A DNA stretch of 5,829 bases from an uncultured Oscillospiraceae bacterium (lineage in GTDB: Bacteria; Bacillota; Clostridia; Oscillospirales; Ruminococcaceae), in contig USOZ01000126.1 of the NCBI GenBank assembly GCA_900556525.1, positions 1 through 5,829 on the forward strand, given 5' to 3'. A program made the translations under genes and the position numbers. Position 1 is the first letter of the stretch. The number at the start of each line of letters is the position of its first letter. The notes under the pieces were generated by a model, which did no database searches, was not told where the DNA came from, and saw only the letters and a program-made list of their open reading frames with translations. Below, piece by piece: positions 1 through 5,829 of the stretch.

Positions 1-118
1 CGTCATTTTCATACAATCCTGGGGGCGGCATCCGCCTGACGAAAAATCTGTCTGCACAATCTGCATACCCGATTTAATCAGCACTTCCATAGAATAAATT
101 ATCGGAAACCCTTTCACT
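1..118. other. Left-edge stretch with no identifiable gene
   Basis: No gene can be named here. The three plus-strand frames close at stop codons at 37-39 (frame 1), 95-97 (frame 2) and 75-77 (frame 3), so it could be the 3' end of an upstream plus-strand gene in any of them. None of the short translations has a motif I recognise. A small GGCGG/CCGCC palindrome sits around 25-37 but has no T-run. The strong terminator just downstream supports a plus-strand transcript arriving from the left. Bases 151-267, between that terminator and the next promoter, are A/T-rich and show no coding potential I would defend. Confidence 0.3.
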
Positions 119-150
119 CCCCGTCGGTTTATGCCGACGGGGTGTTTTTT
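119..150 (+). terminator. Rho-independent terminator of the upstream unit
   Basis: A perfect 9-bp stem, CCCCGTCGG (119-127) with CCGACGGGG (134-142), closes a 6-base loop TTTATG. It is followed by TG and a run of six T (145-150). This is a textbook intrinsic terminator for transcription coming from the left. No matching A-run precedes the stem, so it should act mainly on the plus strand. It separates whatever lies upstream from the operon that starts near 300. Confidence 0.9.
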
Positions 151-267
151 GTGCATGAAAAGGCAGTTTTTATGCCAATTTTAACCCGAATTGAAATTTT
201 GCTGTTGTTGTTTTGCACAAAATTTCGTCAAATTACCCCGTTTTGGGAAAATTTTCTACAAAAAACC

Positions 268-296
268 TTGATTATTTGTTACACTTGCGGTATAAT
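268..296 (+). promoter_or_regulatory. Sigma-A promoter for the DUF5662-comM-BTAD-yigZ operon
   Basis: The -35 candidate is TTGATT (268-273) and the -10 is a perfect TATAAT (291-296), with a 17-base spacer. This predicts a transcript start near 303, leaving a leader of about 35 bases before the ATG at 339. It follows an A/T-rich stretch (151-267), as expected upstream of a promoter. No operator palindrome or riboswitch fold is evident in the short leader. Confidence 0.8.
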
Positions 297-338
297 ATAC
301 GGGAACGATTGTGCGAAAAAGCGGAAAGGCGGCGCGTC

Positions 339-878
339 ATGATAAAAAACGTAATAGGACATCTGAACACGATAAACCGCCATAAGCTGCTTGTCGCGAA
401 ATACTGCTTTAAAGCGGGGCTTTACCGTCAGGGGCTTCTTCACGATCTCTCGAAATATTCCCCCGCTGAGTTTATAACAGGCGTAAAGTTTTATCAGGGC
501 GATAAAAGCCCGAACACCGCCGAGCGTCAGAAATACGGCTACAGCCGCGCGTGGCTCCACCATAAGGGCAGAAACAAGCACCACATGGAGTACTGGACGG
601 ACTACAGTCAGACGGGCGATAAGTGCATGGCGGGAGTTGAAATGCCCGTCGAATACGTTGTCGAAATGTTCTGCGACAGAATAGCCGCCTGCCGTGTTTA
701 TCACGGCGATGCATACACCGACGCTGACCCCTACAATTATTATAAAAGGTCGCATAAGCACTACATGATACACCCGAATACCGACCGCCTGCTGAGGCGG
801 CTTCTGATAATCCTGCGAGACTACGGCGAGGAAACAGCTTTCCGCTATATCCGCGTGCGGGTCTTGAAAAACAGATGA
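339..878 (+). CDS. DUF5662 family protein (HD-like, putative metal-dependent)
   Basis: This 179-residue protein matches my recollection of the DUF5662 family of Clostridia, which is sometimes labelled catalase without good support. Its function is not established. Conserved-looking pieces are RHK at 14-16, the LLHDLSKYSPAEF stretch at 33-45 containing an HD pair (H35, D36), a histidine cluster (H74, H75, H81, H82), and FCDRIAA at 111-117 with D113. The H...HD...HH...D spacing resembles HD-domain metal sites, so a metal-dependent hydrolase is an inference. There is no signal peptide or membrane segment, so it is probably cytoplasmic. I chose ATG 339 rather than an in-frame ATG at 213 because GGAAAGG (323-329) precedes it at suitable spacing, the promoter lies at 268-296, and the upstream extension is A/T-rich and unlike the family. 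It is the first gene of the operon, with the next start 10 bases after its stop. Confidence 0.8.
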   Translation: MIKNVIGHLNTINRHKLLVAKYCFKAGLYRQGLLHDLSKYSPAEFITGVKFYQGDKSPNTAERQKYGYSRAWLHHKGRNKHHMEYWTDYSQTGDKCMAGVEMPVEYVVEMFCDRIAACRVYHGDAYTDADPYNYYKRSHKHYMIHPNTDRLLRRLLIILRDYGEETAFRYIRVRVLKNR

Positions 879-888
879 GGAGGGCGAA

Positions 889-2325
889 ATGTTTGCGAAA
901 ATCAACAGCATAGGGCTTTTCGGAATGAACGCCTTCCCCGTTGCCGCCGAAATAAGCACCGCGCAAGGCTCTCCCGGCGTTGAAATAGTCGGACTTGCGG
1001 ACCTTTCGGTTCAGGAGAGTAAGCTCCGCATAAAAGCGGCGGCGGAAAACTGCGGTCTGCGCCTTTCGCGTACTCCCGTGGTTATCAATCTCGCTCCCGC
1101 GAATGTCAAAAAATCAGGCTCATTCTACGACCTCCCGATACTTGCGGCAATGCTCGCGGTTTCGGGTACGGCTCGGGAAATCCCCGAGGACAGCGCCTTT
1201 ATCGGCGAAGTTTCGCTGAGCGGCGAGATATGCCCCGTCCGCGGAGTGTTGGCAATGGCGATAAAAGCGGCGGAATGCGGGATAAAGGAGCTTTTCGTCC
1301 CGCACGAAAATGCCGCTGAAGCCGCTGTTGTAAAAGGACTTACAGTTTACGGAGTGAAAAATATCGGACAGCTTCTGGCGCATCTGAACGGGCTTTGCCC
1401 GATCATCCCCGCCCGTCCTCCCGAATTAGACGCCGACAGGCTCGCGCGAATTCCCGATTTTGCGGACGTGCGCGGACAGGACGCGGTAAAAGCAGCTGTT
1501 GAAACAGCTGCGGCGGGATTTCACAACATACTGCTGATAGGCCCTCCCGGAGCGGGAAAAAGCATGATAGCCAAGCGAATTCCCGGGATACTCCCGAAAA
1601 TGACCTTTGAAGAAAGCATTGAAACAACGCAGATACATTCCGTCGCGGGCATTCTCGACAGCGCGCACCCGCTTGTTACCGAGCGGCCGTTTCGCGACGT
1701 TAGTCATACCGCCTCGTCCGTCGGACTTATCGGCGGCGGGAGCGTGCCGAAGCCCGGCGAAATATCCCTCGCGCATAACGGCGTTTTATTTCTCGACGAA
1801 TTCCCCGAATTTGACCGAAAAGTTCTCGAAACGCTGCGACAGCCGCTGGAAAACGGCGAGATAACGATTTCACGCGCCGCAGGCTCGGTATCTGCGAATT
1901 GGTGCGGATATTCGTTCCGCGAAAACGCTTTTCCTGAATGTCCCGCGCACGCTGGACGCGCTCGGCGATCTTTTTTGAGCTTTCCGACTTTTCTCCGCCC
2001 GAAAGCTCCTCGTATTTCACCGCCGCGACCTCGACCTGTATATCTATTCGGTCGAGAACGGGCTGACTTATTTTTCCGAGGTAGTTTATGCCCTGCCGCG
2101 AGGAGCAGGTGCATTTCTTTCCCTCCGCGCCGTAATTCCCACGCGGGCGCGGAGGAATATCTCAAAAACGCATTTGAAAAATCGTCGCTTTCTGCGCGCG
2201 CATATGACAGGATACTTAAAGTTGCGCGAACCTGCGCAGACCTTGATGAAAGTGAAAAAATCACAAAGCGTCATATCGCCCGTGCGATAGGCTACCGCAC
2301 GCTTGACCGCAAATACTGGGGCTGA
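889..2325 (+). CDS. comM: YifB/ComM family Mg-chelatase-like AAA+ ATPase, core disrupted by an internal inversion
   Basis: The N-terminal part (about residues 1-165) is the Lon-S5-like ChlI domain. The AAA+ module follows with Walker A GPPGAGKS at 218-225 and Walker B GVLFLDE at 298-304. The C-terminal helical part from residue 420 carries SARAYDRILKVART, the family signature. ComM relatives are DNA branch-migration helicases in natural transformation of Gram-negative bacteria; the role in Firmicutes is less clear. AGGAGG (878-883) places the start at 889. Family members are about 505-510 residues, but this one is 478. Residues of roughly 336-418 are unlike any ComM because that DNA is reversed: the opposite strand encodes the expected YGAEGKKCTC, LDRIDIQVEV and KYEELSGGE segments. 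The sensor and arginine-finger region is therefore lost from this frame, and I expect no ATPase function if the sequence is real. It is probably a pseudogene in effect, or an assembly artefact in an intact gene. Confidence 0.85.
   Translation: MFAKINSIGLFGMNAFPVAAEISTAQGSPGVEIVGLADLSVQESKLRIKAAAENCGLRLSRTPVVINLAPANVKKSGSFYDLPILAAMLAVSGTAREIPEDSAFIGEVSLSGEICPVRGVLAMAIKAAECGIKELFVPHENAAEAAVVKGLTVYGVKNIGQLLAHLNGLCPIIPARPPELDADRLARIPDFADVRGQDAVKAAVETAAAGFHNILLIGPPGAGKSMIAKRIPGILPKMTFEESIETTQIHSVAGILDSAHPLVTERPFRDVSHTASSVGLIGGGSVPKPGEISLAHNGVLFLDEFPEFDRKVLETLRQPLENGEITISRAAGSVSANWCGYSFRENAFPECPAHAGRARRSFLSFPTFLRPKAPRISPPRPRPVYLFGRERADLFFRGSLCPAARSRCISFPPRRNSHAGAEEYLKNAFEKSSLSARAYDRILKVARTCADLDESEKITKRHIARAIGYRTLDRKYWG
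1890..2141 (-). other. Inverted block of the comM gene (about 250 bp)
   Basis: Read on the minus strand from 2140 down to about 1889, this block translates without a stop into the missing centre of a YifB/ComM protein. It begins GNYGAEGKKCTCSSRQ, passes through LGKISQPVLDRIDIQVEV and KYEELSGGE, and ends RFRGTNIRTNSQ. The flanking plus-strand halves end with SRAAGSVS (to 1893) and resume with GAEEYLKNAF (from 2146). In family members about 16 residues (a YPANFMLVAAMNPC-like stretch) should lie between AGSVS and GNYG, and about 13 (a TPAM...CPLD-like stretch) between NSQ and the EEYL segment. Both are absent here. It is thus an inversion with short losses at both ends, not a clean flip. Boundaries are good to a few bases. 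Confidence 0.88.
2122..2155. repeat. 10-bp inverted repeat at the right inversion junction
   Basis: CCTCCGCGCC (2122-2131) and its exact complement GGCGCGGAGG (2146-2155) are separated by 14 bases. The left arm belongs to the inverted block, where on the minus strand it codes part of GAEGK. The right arm belongs to the correctly oriented gene, where it codes part of GAEEY. The two would have been direct repeats in the undisturbed gene. The breakpoint lies in the loop, near 2141. It has no T-run and is not a terminator. Confidence 0.75.
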
Positions 2326-2347
2326 TTTCCCGGAAAGGAAGAAGACA

Positions 2348-3565
2348 ATGGAAAAGCTGAAAATAACGATGTTGGGAGAATTTTCGATTACATACGGAGA
2401 AAACAGAATAACCGAGCAGTCCAAGAGATCAAAGAAAATGTGGACGCTGTTACAGTTCCTTATCGCGAACCACAACCGCGACATTTCCCAATCGGAGCTT
2501 ATAAACCTTCTCTGGGGCGAAAAAAGCAGCGAAAATCCCGTCGGAGCGCTTAAAACCTCTCTCCACCGCCTGCGCAGTTGCCTTGTCGAGCTTCAGCTTC
2601 CCGCGGGAGATGAGATCGTCGTAAACACGATGGGGACTTACGCGTTCAACAACCGCCTTGATTGCGATATTGACTTCGACAGGTTCGAGGCGCTGTACAA
2701 AAAGAGTCTCCTTGCGCAGTCCGAAAAGGAAAAAACTTCGCTTTATCTTGCCGCGATCGAATTGTACAAGGGTGATTTTCTCCACAAGTCGAAGGACGAC
2801 GACTGGGTAAAGCCGATAAACGCGTATTATCACTCGATATATCTGAGAATAGTCCACGAAACTATCGAGACCATGTACAAGCACAAATACTTCGCCGACC
2901 TGCTCAGTATCTGCCGCAAGGCGCTTACTATCGAGGAGCTTGACGACGTTATACACTATTATTATGTAAAAGCGCTCTTTGAAACGGGTGACAAAAACTC
3001 CGCAAAAGCGCACTATGCCTATGTAATGGATCTGTTCTACAACAAGCACGGCATAAACCCCTCCCCCGATTTTATCGCGCTTTATGAACAGACCGTAAAG
3101 GACGACCGAAGCTACAGCGCCGATTTTGGCATTTTAAAGGGACAGCTTGACGATGTTCAGCAGGAAACCGGCGCGTTTTACTGCGACTTCTCGTTTTTCA
3201 AGCACGTTTATCAGCTTGAAGTCCGCGATGCGGCACGTTCGGGACGTCCGACCCACCTCTGCCTTATGACGGCGGTCTCAAAAGCGCAGGAAGAACTTGA
3301 GCCGAAGCTGCTTAACCGCACTATGGGAAAGCTCTCCGAGTGTATAAAAGGCTCTCTGCGCGCGCGCGACGTTTATTCGCGGTACAGCGCTTCGCAGTTC
3401 GTAATGCTGCTGACGAATACTACCCGCGAACAGGCGGAAATGGTGCTTAACCGTATTCTGAAGCGGTTTAAGCGCGAAAATCCGAAAATAAACTGCACTT
3501 TACTGTATAAATTTGACAAGGTCGGAAAGGACGCGGCGGAAAAACCCGCGGGAGTTGCCGAATGA
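2348..3565 (+). CDS. BTAD (SARP-like) transcriptional regulator with C-terminal degenerate GGDEF-like domain
   Basis: This is a 405-residue cytoplasmic protein. Residues 1-102 look like an OmpR-type winged helix: KLKITMLGEFSI at the start, then SQSELINLLWGE (47-58), the recognition-helix region ALKTSLHRLRSCL (67-79) and the wing VVNTMGTYAF (91-100). Residues about 106-255 form a helical BTAD repeat domain, with FDRFEALYKKS, AIELYKGDFL and the closing HGINPSPDFIALYEQ. Residues about 280-390 resemble a GGDEF fold (LRARDVYSRY, then SASQFVMLL at 347-355, then REQAEMVLNRIL), but SASQF replaces GGDEF, so cyclase activity is unlikely. The DNA target and signal are unknown. The start at 2348 is set by AGGAAG (2336-2341); an in-frame ATG at 2303 would overlap comM and is less likely. 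It follows comM by 22 bases, and its stop overlaps the yigZ start by 4 bases (ATGA), which suggests translational coupling. Confidence 0.85.
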   Translation: MEKLKITMLGEFSITYGENRITEQSKRSKKMWTLLQFLIANHNRDISQSELINLLWGEKSSENPVGALKTSLHRLRSCLVELQLPAGDEIVVNTMGTYAFNNRLDCDIDFDRFEALYKKSLLAQSEKEKTSLYLAAIELYKGDFLHKSKDDDWVKPINAYYHSIYLRIVHETIETMYKHKYFADLLSICRKALTIEELDDVIHYYYVKALFETGDKNSAKAHYAYVMDLFYNKHGINPSPDFIALYEQTVKDDRSYSADFGILKGQLDDVQQETGAFYCDFSFFKHVYQLEVRDAARSGRPTHLCLMTAVSKAQEELEPKLLNRTMGKLSECIKGSLRARDVYSRYSASQFVMLLTNTTREQAEMVLNRILKRFKRENPKINCTLLYKFDKVGKDAAEKPAGVAE

Positions 3566-3924
3566 GCTATAAGACAATAAGCGGGAACGCTGAGGCGCGC
3601 TTTATCGAGAAAAAAAGCGAGTTTATCGGCTATATTCGGCATACGGAAACGGAGCAGGAAGCGATAACGTTCATAAACGAGATACGCGCCATGCACAGAA
3701 AGGCGACCCACAACTGCTACGCCTATATTCTCCGCGATAATAACATTTCGCGGCACAGCGACGACGGAGAACCCTCGGGAACGGCGGGCGCGCCGATATA
3801 CGAGGTGCTGAAAAAAGAGGGGCTGACCGATATAACGTGCGTTGTAACGCGCTATTTCGGCGGGATCGGGCAACAGACAATTATTGCTACGCGCTGGACG
3901 ACAACCAGCTTATCATCAATCTGA
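3562..3924 (+). pseudogene. yigZ: YigZ/IMPACT (UPF0029) family protein, truncated after about 102 residues
   Basis: Residues 1-102 are a clear YigZ N-terminal domain: FIEKKSEFIGYI (14-25), HNCYAYIL (50-57), SDDGEPSGTAGAP (66-78) and VVTRYFGGI (94-102). Full-length bacterial members are about 200-215 residues. After GGI they continue with an LLGTGGLVRAY-like motif and a C-terminal DUF1949 domain. Here the native sequence ends at about 3867. The remaining 18 residues to the TGA at 3922-3924 are out-of-frame reading of the neighbouring amylase gene. The eukaryotic relative IMPACT modulates the Gcn2 kinase; the bacterial role is poorly defined. The ATG sits in the stop codon of the BTAD gene (ATGA), so it is probably translated by coupling. 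If the truncation is real the product should not fold properly. Confidence 0.88.
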
Positions 3925-5606
3925 AGACCGGATATGATGTGAAAAAAGTCAACATCATTTACGGAGATCCGTTTGCAAACGGTATTCTGGGCGGTGGTGA
4001 GGAGTGGAACGGTGACAAGGCGGGAATCCATTACAAAAAGAATCTGAAAAACCAGATCTGGTGGACAACGACGATCATTCCGCCTTTTAAGAGGCTGAAA
4101 TATTACTTTGAACTGATTACGGAAACTGAGAAATGGTATTACTTCGAGGACGGCTTTGTCAGCGAGGAGCAGATGCATCTGTTGGGAAGAAGCCGCCAAT
4201 GCTTTACCATGCCATGGCTGAATCCGGCGGATGTGAACAGGACGCCCTACTGGGTAAACGAGACCGTCTGGTATCAGATTTTCCCGGATAGGTTCTGCAA
4301 CGGCAACCGTGCGAATGATCCGGAGGGGGTAAAGGAGTGGAAGTGCGAGCCGGTTCAGGGTTCCCGGGATATTTACGGCGGCGATCTGGAAGGGATTACA
4401 CAGAAGCTGGATTACCTGCAGGGGCTTGGTGTGACAGGGCTTTACCTTACGCCGATCAACGAATCCCCCTCCAATCATAAATACGACACGACGGATTATG
4501 AGCGGATTGATCCGCACTTCGGTGACGACGGCATTATGCGGGAGCTTGTCAGTCAGGCGCATGCGCGGGGCATCAAAATCATGCTCGATGCCGTGCTGAA
4601 TCATGCAGGCTATTACTTCAAGCCGTGGCAGGATGTGCTGGAGAAAGGGCCTGCCTCGGAGTATTACGACTGGTTCATGATTCAGGAATGGCCGGCTCTT
4701 GTCGATACCAACTGGCAGGCGGCGAAGAAGGGGCAGCTCTATACCTTTGCTTTCTTTGACGGTATGCCGAAGCTGAATACGAACAACCCGAAGGTAAGAA
4801 AATATCTGGTGGATGTTGTCTGCGGCTGGGTGCGCAAATATGATGTGGACGGTATCAGGATAGATGTCGCCAACGAAATCTCGCACACCTTCTGCAAGGA
4901 ATTACGCACAGCACTGAAAGCGATCAAGCCGGAAATTTATATTCTCGGGGAAATCTGGCACGACGCGATTGCATGGCTGAGAGGAGACGAATATGACGCG
5001 GTCATGAACTATCCTCTCGCCGGAAGTATGAAGGATTTCTTTATCGACAAGAGCCTGACCGGCAGGGATTTTGAGTATATGATCAACCGCTGTTACACCA
5101 ACTATATGCAGCAGACGAACGATGTACTTTTCAACATGCTGGATTCCCATGATACGCAGAGACTGCGCAACGTTGTGGCGGGGAAGGACGAGTATGACGC
5201 TCTGTTGATGCTGCTGTTTACCATGCCGGGCAGCGTCTGTATCTACTACGGAACAGAGATCGGCATGGAGGGTGGCTTTGACCCGGATTGCAGGCGGTGT
5301 ATGCCGTGGGAGGATATTGAGAGGGGATGCTTCGCGGAGCAGAGCGATTTTGTGAAGAGGCTGATTGATCTGAGAAAGGTTCAGCCGCTCATGCGGGAGC
5401 GCAACTTCCATTTTCCGGCAGAATACGAGAATCCGCGCGTGATCCAGTTCCAGAAGATCGGTTGGAGTGAAAGGCTGGAAATTCTTGTCAATGCCGGGGA
5501 GGAGGATGTTGCTGTCCTGCGGCCCGGAGAAGGAGAAATTTTGTTCTCGCGTAAGCTGCAGGATGGGGTGCTGCAGCCTGGCGGCTTCTGCATACGGTTT
5601 CTGTAA
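3837..5606 (+). CDS. GH13 neopullulanase / cyclomaltodextrinase-type alpha-glycosidase, 5'-truncated
   Basis: It would hydrolyse alpha-1,4 (and some alpha-1,6) links in maltodextrins, cyclodextrins or pullulan. Numbering from the in-frame GTG at 3837, residues about 12-125 look like a CBM34-type N-terminal domain (LIYGDP-like IIYGDPF, WWTTTIIPPF, YYFEDGFVSEE). The catalytic barrel starts near WYQIFPDRF (145-153). GH13 regions are visible: DAVLNH (251-256), MPKLNTNNP (310-318, typical of the neopullulanase subfamily), GIRIDVANE with nucleophile D343, GEIW with acid/base E372, and DSHDT with stabiliser D439. All catalytic residues are present and the C-terminal end looks complete. No signal peptide is seen, and close relatives are cytoplasmic. 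Residues 1-10 are YigZ-derived DNA read out of frame. The true start and about ten residues are missing, no good ribosome site precedes GTG 3837, and the next in-frame Met is residue 113. As it stands the gene probably cannot be expressed properly. Confidence 0.92.
   Translation: MRCNALFRRDRATDNYCYALDDNQLIINLKTGYDVKKVNIIYGDPFANGILGGGEEWNGDKAGIHYKKNLKNQIWWTTTIIPPFKRLKYYFELITETEKWYYFEDGFVSEEQMHLLGRSRQCFTMPWLNPADVNRTPYWVNETVWYQIFPDRFCNGNRANDPEGVKEWKCEPVQGSRDIYGGDLEGITQKLDYLQGLGVTGLYLTPINESPSNHKYDTTDYERIDPHFGDDGIMRELVSQAHARGIKIMLDAVLNHAGYYFKPWQDVLEKGPASEYYDWFMIQEWPALVDTNWQAAKKGQLYTFAFFDGMPKLNTNNPKVRKYLVDVVCGWVRKYDVDGIRIDVANEISHTFCKELRTALKAIKPEIYILGEIWHDAIAWLRGDEYDAVMNYPLAGSMKDFFIDKSLTGRDFEYMINRCYTNYMQQTNDVLFNMLDSHDTQRLRNVVAGKDEYDALLMLLFTMPGSVCIYYGTEIGMEGGFDPDCRRCMPWEDIERGCFAEQSDFVKRLIDLRKVQPLMRERNFHFPAEYENPRVIQFQKIGWSERLEILVNAGEEDVAVLRPGEGEILFSRKLQDGVLQPGGFCIRFL
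3862..3870. other. Chimeric junction between yigZ and the GH13 gene
   Basis: The last codon that fits YigZ is ATC (3865-3867), ending the GGI motif. From about 3868 the bases CGG GCA ACA GAC AAT TAT read in another frame as RATDNYCYAL, which is the usual sequence about ten residues into GH13 neopullulanase-type proteins. So the 3' half of one gene and the 5' end of the other, with everything between, are missing at one point. No terminal inverted repeat, target duplication or integrase is visible. Codon preference changes across the same point. Confidence 0.82.
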
Positions 5607-5629
5607 TATGCTATCAGGTGGGGACGGTA

Positions 5630-5658
5630 TTGCATGGGAAGCGGGGGTGGTGTATATT
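5630..5658 (+). promoter_or_regulatory. Candidate sigma-A promoter for the downstream lipoprotein gene
   Basis: TTGCAT (5630-5635) and TATATT (5653-5658) are spaced by 17 bases in the 90-base gap after the GH13 stop. The predicted transcript start near 5665 gives a leader of about 30 bases before ATG 5697. The match is moderate. No intrinsic terminator for the GH13 gene is visible in this gap, so read-through is also possible. Confidence 0.5.
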
Positions 5659-5696
5659 ATAACGATAAGAGGTAGCGGTAGGGAGGGGAATGGTAG

Positions 5697-5829
5697 ATGA
5701 GGAAAACGGTATTGGCGGTTTTGACTATGATACTTGTTCTTTCTGCGTGTGGACAGGCGGAAAAGGTTGAAGGCGAGCAAGTCAATTTTGGGGAACAGTT
5801 AGAGAATTTGGTCGGAGAATATGAGTATC
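5697..5829 (+). CDS. Putative small lipoprotein, N-terminal part only (runs off the window)
   Basis: The first 44 codons are in the window. The start MRKTVLAVLTMILVLSACG is a lipoprotein signal peptide: two basic residues, a hydrophobic core, and the lipobox LSAC with the lipidated Cys at residue 17. A polar, acidic stretch (GQAEKVEGEQ) follows, as expected for a tether outside the membrane. The rest is not recognisable, so no function is proposed. GGGAGGGG (5681-5688) lies 8 bases upstream of ATG 5697. An ATG at 5690 in another frame was not chosen because it yields no signal peptide. Confidence 0.65.
   Translation, partial: MRKTVLAVLTMILVLSACGQAEKVEGEQVNFGEQLENLVGEYEY

Noticed and set aside
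213..338. Longer DUF5662 start at ATG 213
   Set aside because: The added 42 residues come from A/T-rich DNA that contains the -35 and TATAAT boxes, and the family-like sequence starts at the ATG at 339.
142..342. Possible 66-residue protein starting at GTG 142
   Set aside because: It begins inside the terminator, has no ribosome site, spans the promoter and has no recognisable motif.
1492..1511. Perfect 9-bp inverted repeat GCAGCTGTT / AACAGCTGC with a 2-base gap
   Set aside because: It lies inside the well-conserved comM coding sequence (an AAVETAA stretch) and has no T-run or junction nearby. It is explained by codon choice.
1890..2141. Programmed phase-variable invertible switch in comM
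   Set aside because: There are no matched inverted repeats at the two ends, sequence is lost at both junctions, and no invertase gene is in the window, so flipping back could not restore the gene.
2303..2347. Upstream in-frame ATG for the BTAD gene
   Set aside because: It would overlap the end of comM and add 15 residues before the typical regulator N-terminus. AGGAAG supports the start at 2348.
3862..3870. Insertion-sequence or integrative-element boundary at the yigZ break
   Set aside because: No terminal repeats, target duplication, transposase or integrase are present, and the GH13 gene on the far side is itself broken.
3852..4886. Long open frame on the minus strand opposite the GH13 gene
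   Set aside because: The plus strand has all GH13 catalytic motifs here. The reverse frame has no family motif and is a shadow of a GC-rich gene.

Overview
The window reads as a bacterial contig from the Clostridia (gut-type Firmicutes). The evidence is a DUF5662 protein, a YifB/ComM ATPase, a SARP/BTAD-type regulator and a YigZ protein packed in one operon, good Shine-Dalgarno sites, and a consensus sigma-A promoter. Finer taxonomy is inference: the left part suggests an Oscillospiraceae/Ruminococcaceae-like genome, while the amylase on the right looks closer to Lachnospiraceae-type neopullulanases.

Layout. Bases 1-118 hold no recognisable gene and end at a strong rho-independent terminator (119-150). 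After an A/T-rich leader, a near-consensus promoter (268-296) drives four tightly packed plus-strand genes. These are a DUF5662 HD-like protein (339-878), a ComM/YifB AAA+ ATPase (889-2325), a BTAD transcriptional regulator with a C-terminal degenerate GGDEF-like domain (2348-3565), and the first half of a YigZ/IMPACT protein (3562 to about 3867). From about 3868 a GH13 neopullulanase/cyclomaltodextrinase-type gene runs to 5606. A candidate promoter (5630-5658) and the start of a small lipoprotein gene (5697 to the window edge) follow.

Two breaks stand out. First, about 250 bp inside the ComM gene (roughly 1890-2141) are inverted. The reverse strand there encodes the missing ComM core in its proper order, and about 16 and 13 expected residues are absent at the two junctions. 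The reading frame stays open across the inverted block by chance, so the gene looks intact at 478 codons although its ATPase core is destroyed. Second, YigZ stops abruptly after its VVTRYFGGI motif, and the next base begins a 5'-truncated GH13 gene in a different frame with clearly different codon use. The simplest reading is a chimeric join between two genomes; a real recombination or insertion is the alternative.

Functionally, the left operon combines a putative metal-dependent HD-like protein, a DNA branch-migration type ATPase, a regulator and a conserved YigZ protein, with no obvious single pathway. The right part is alpha-glucan or maltodextrin breakdown. I see no CRISPR array, tRNA, rRNA, insertion sequence or defence system. 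The most notable content is the pair of rearrangements rather than a new system.
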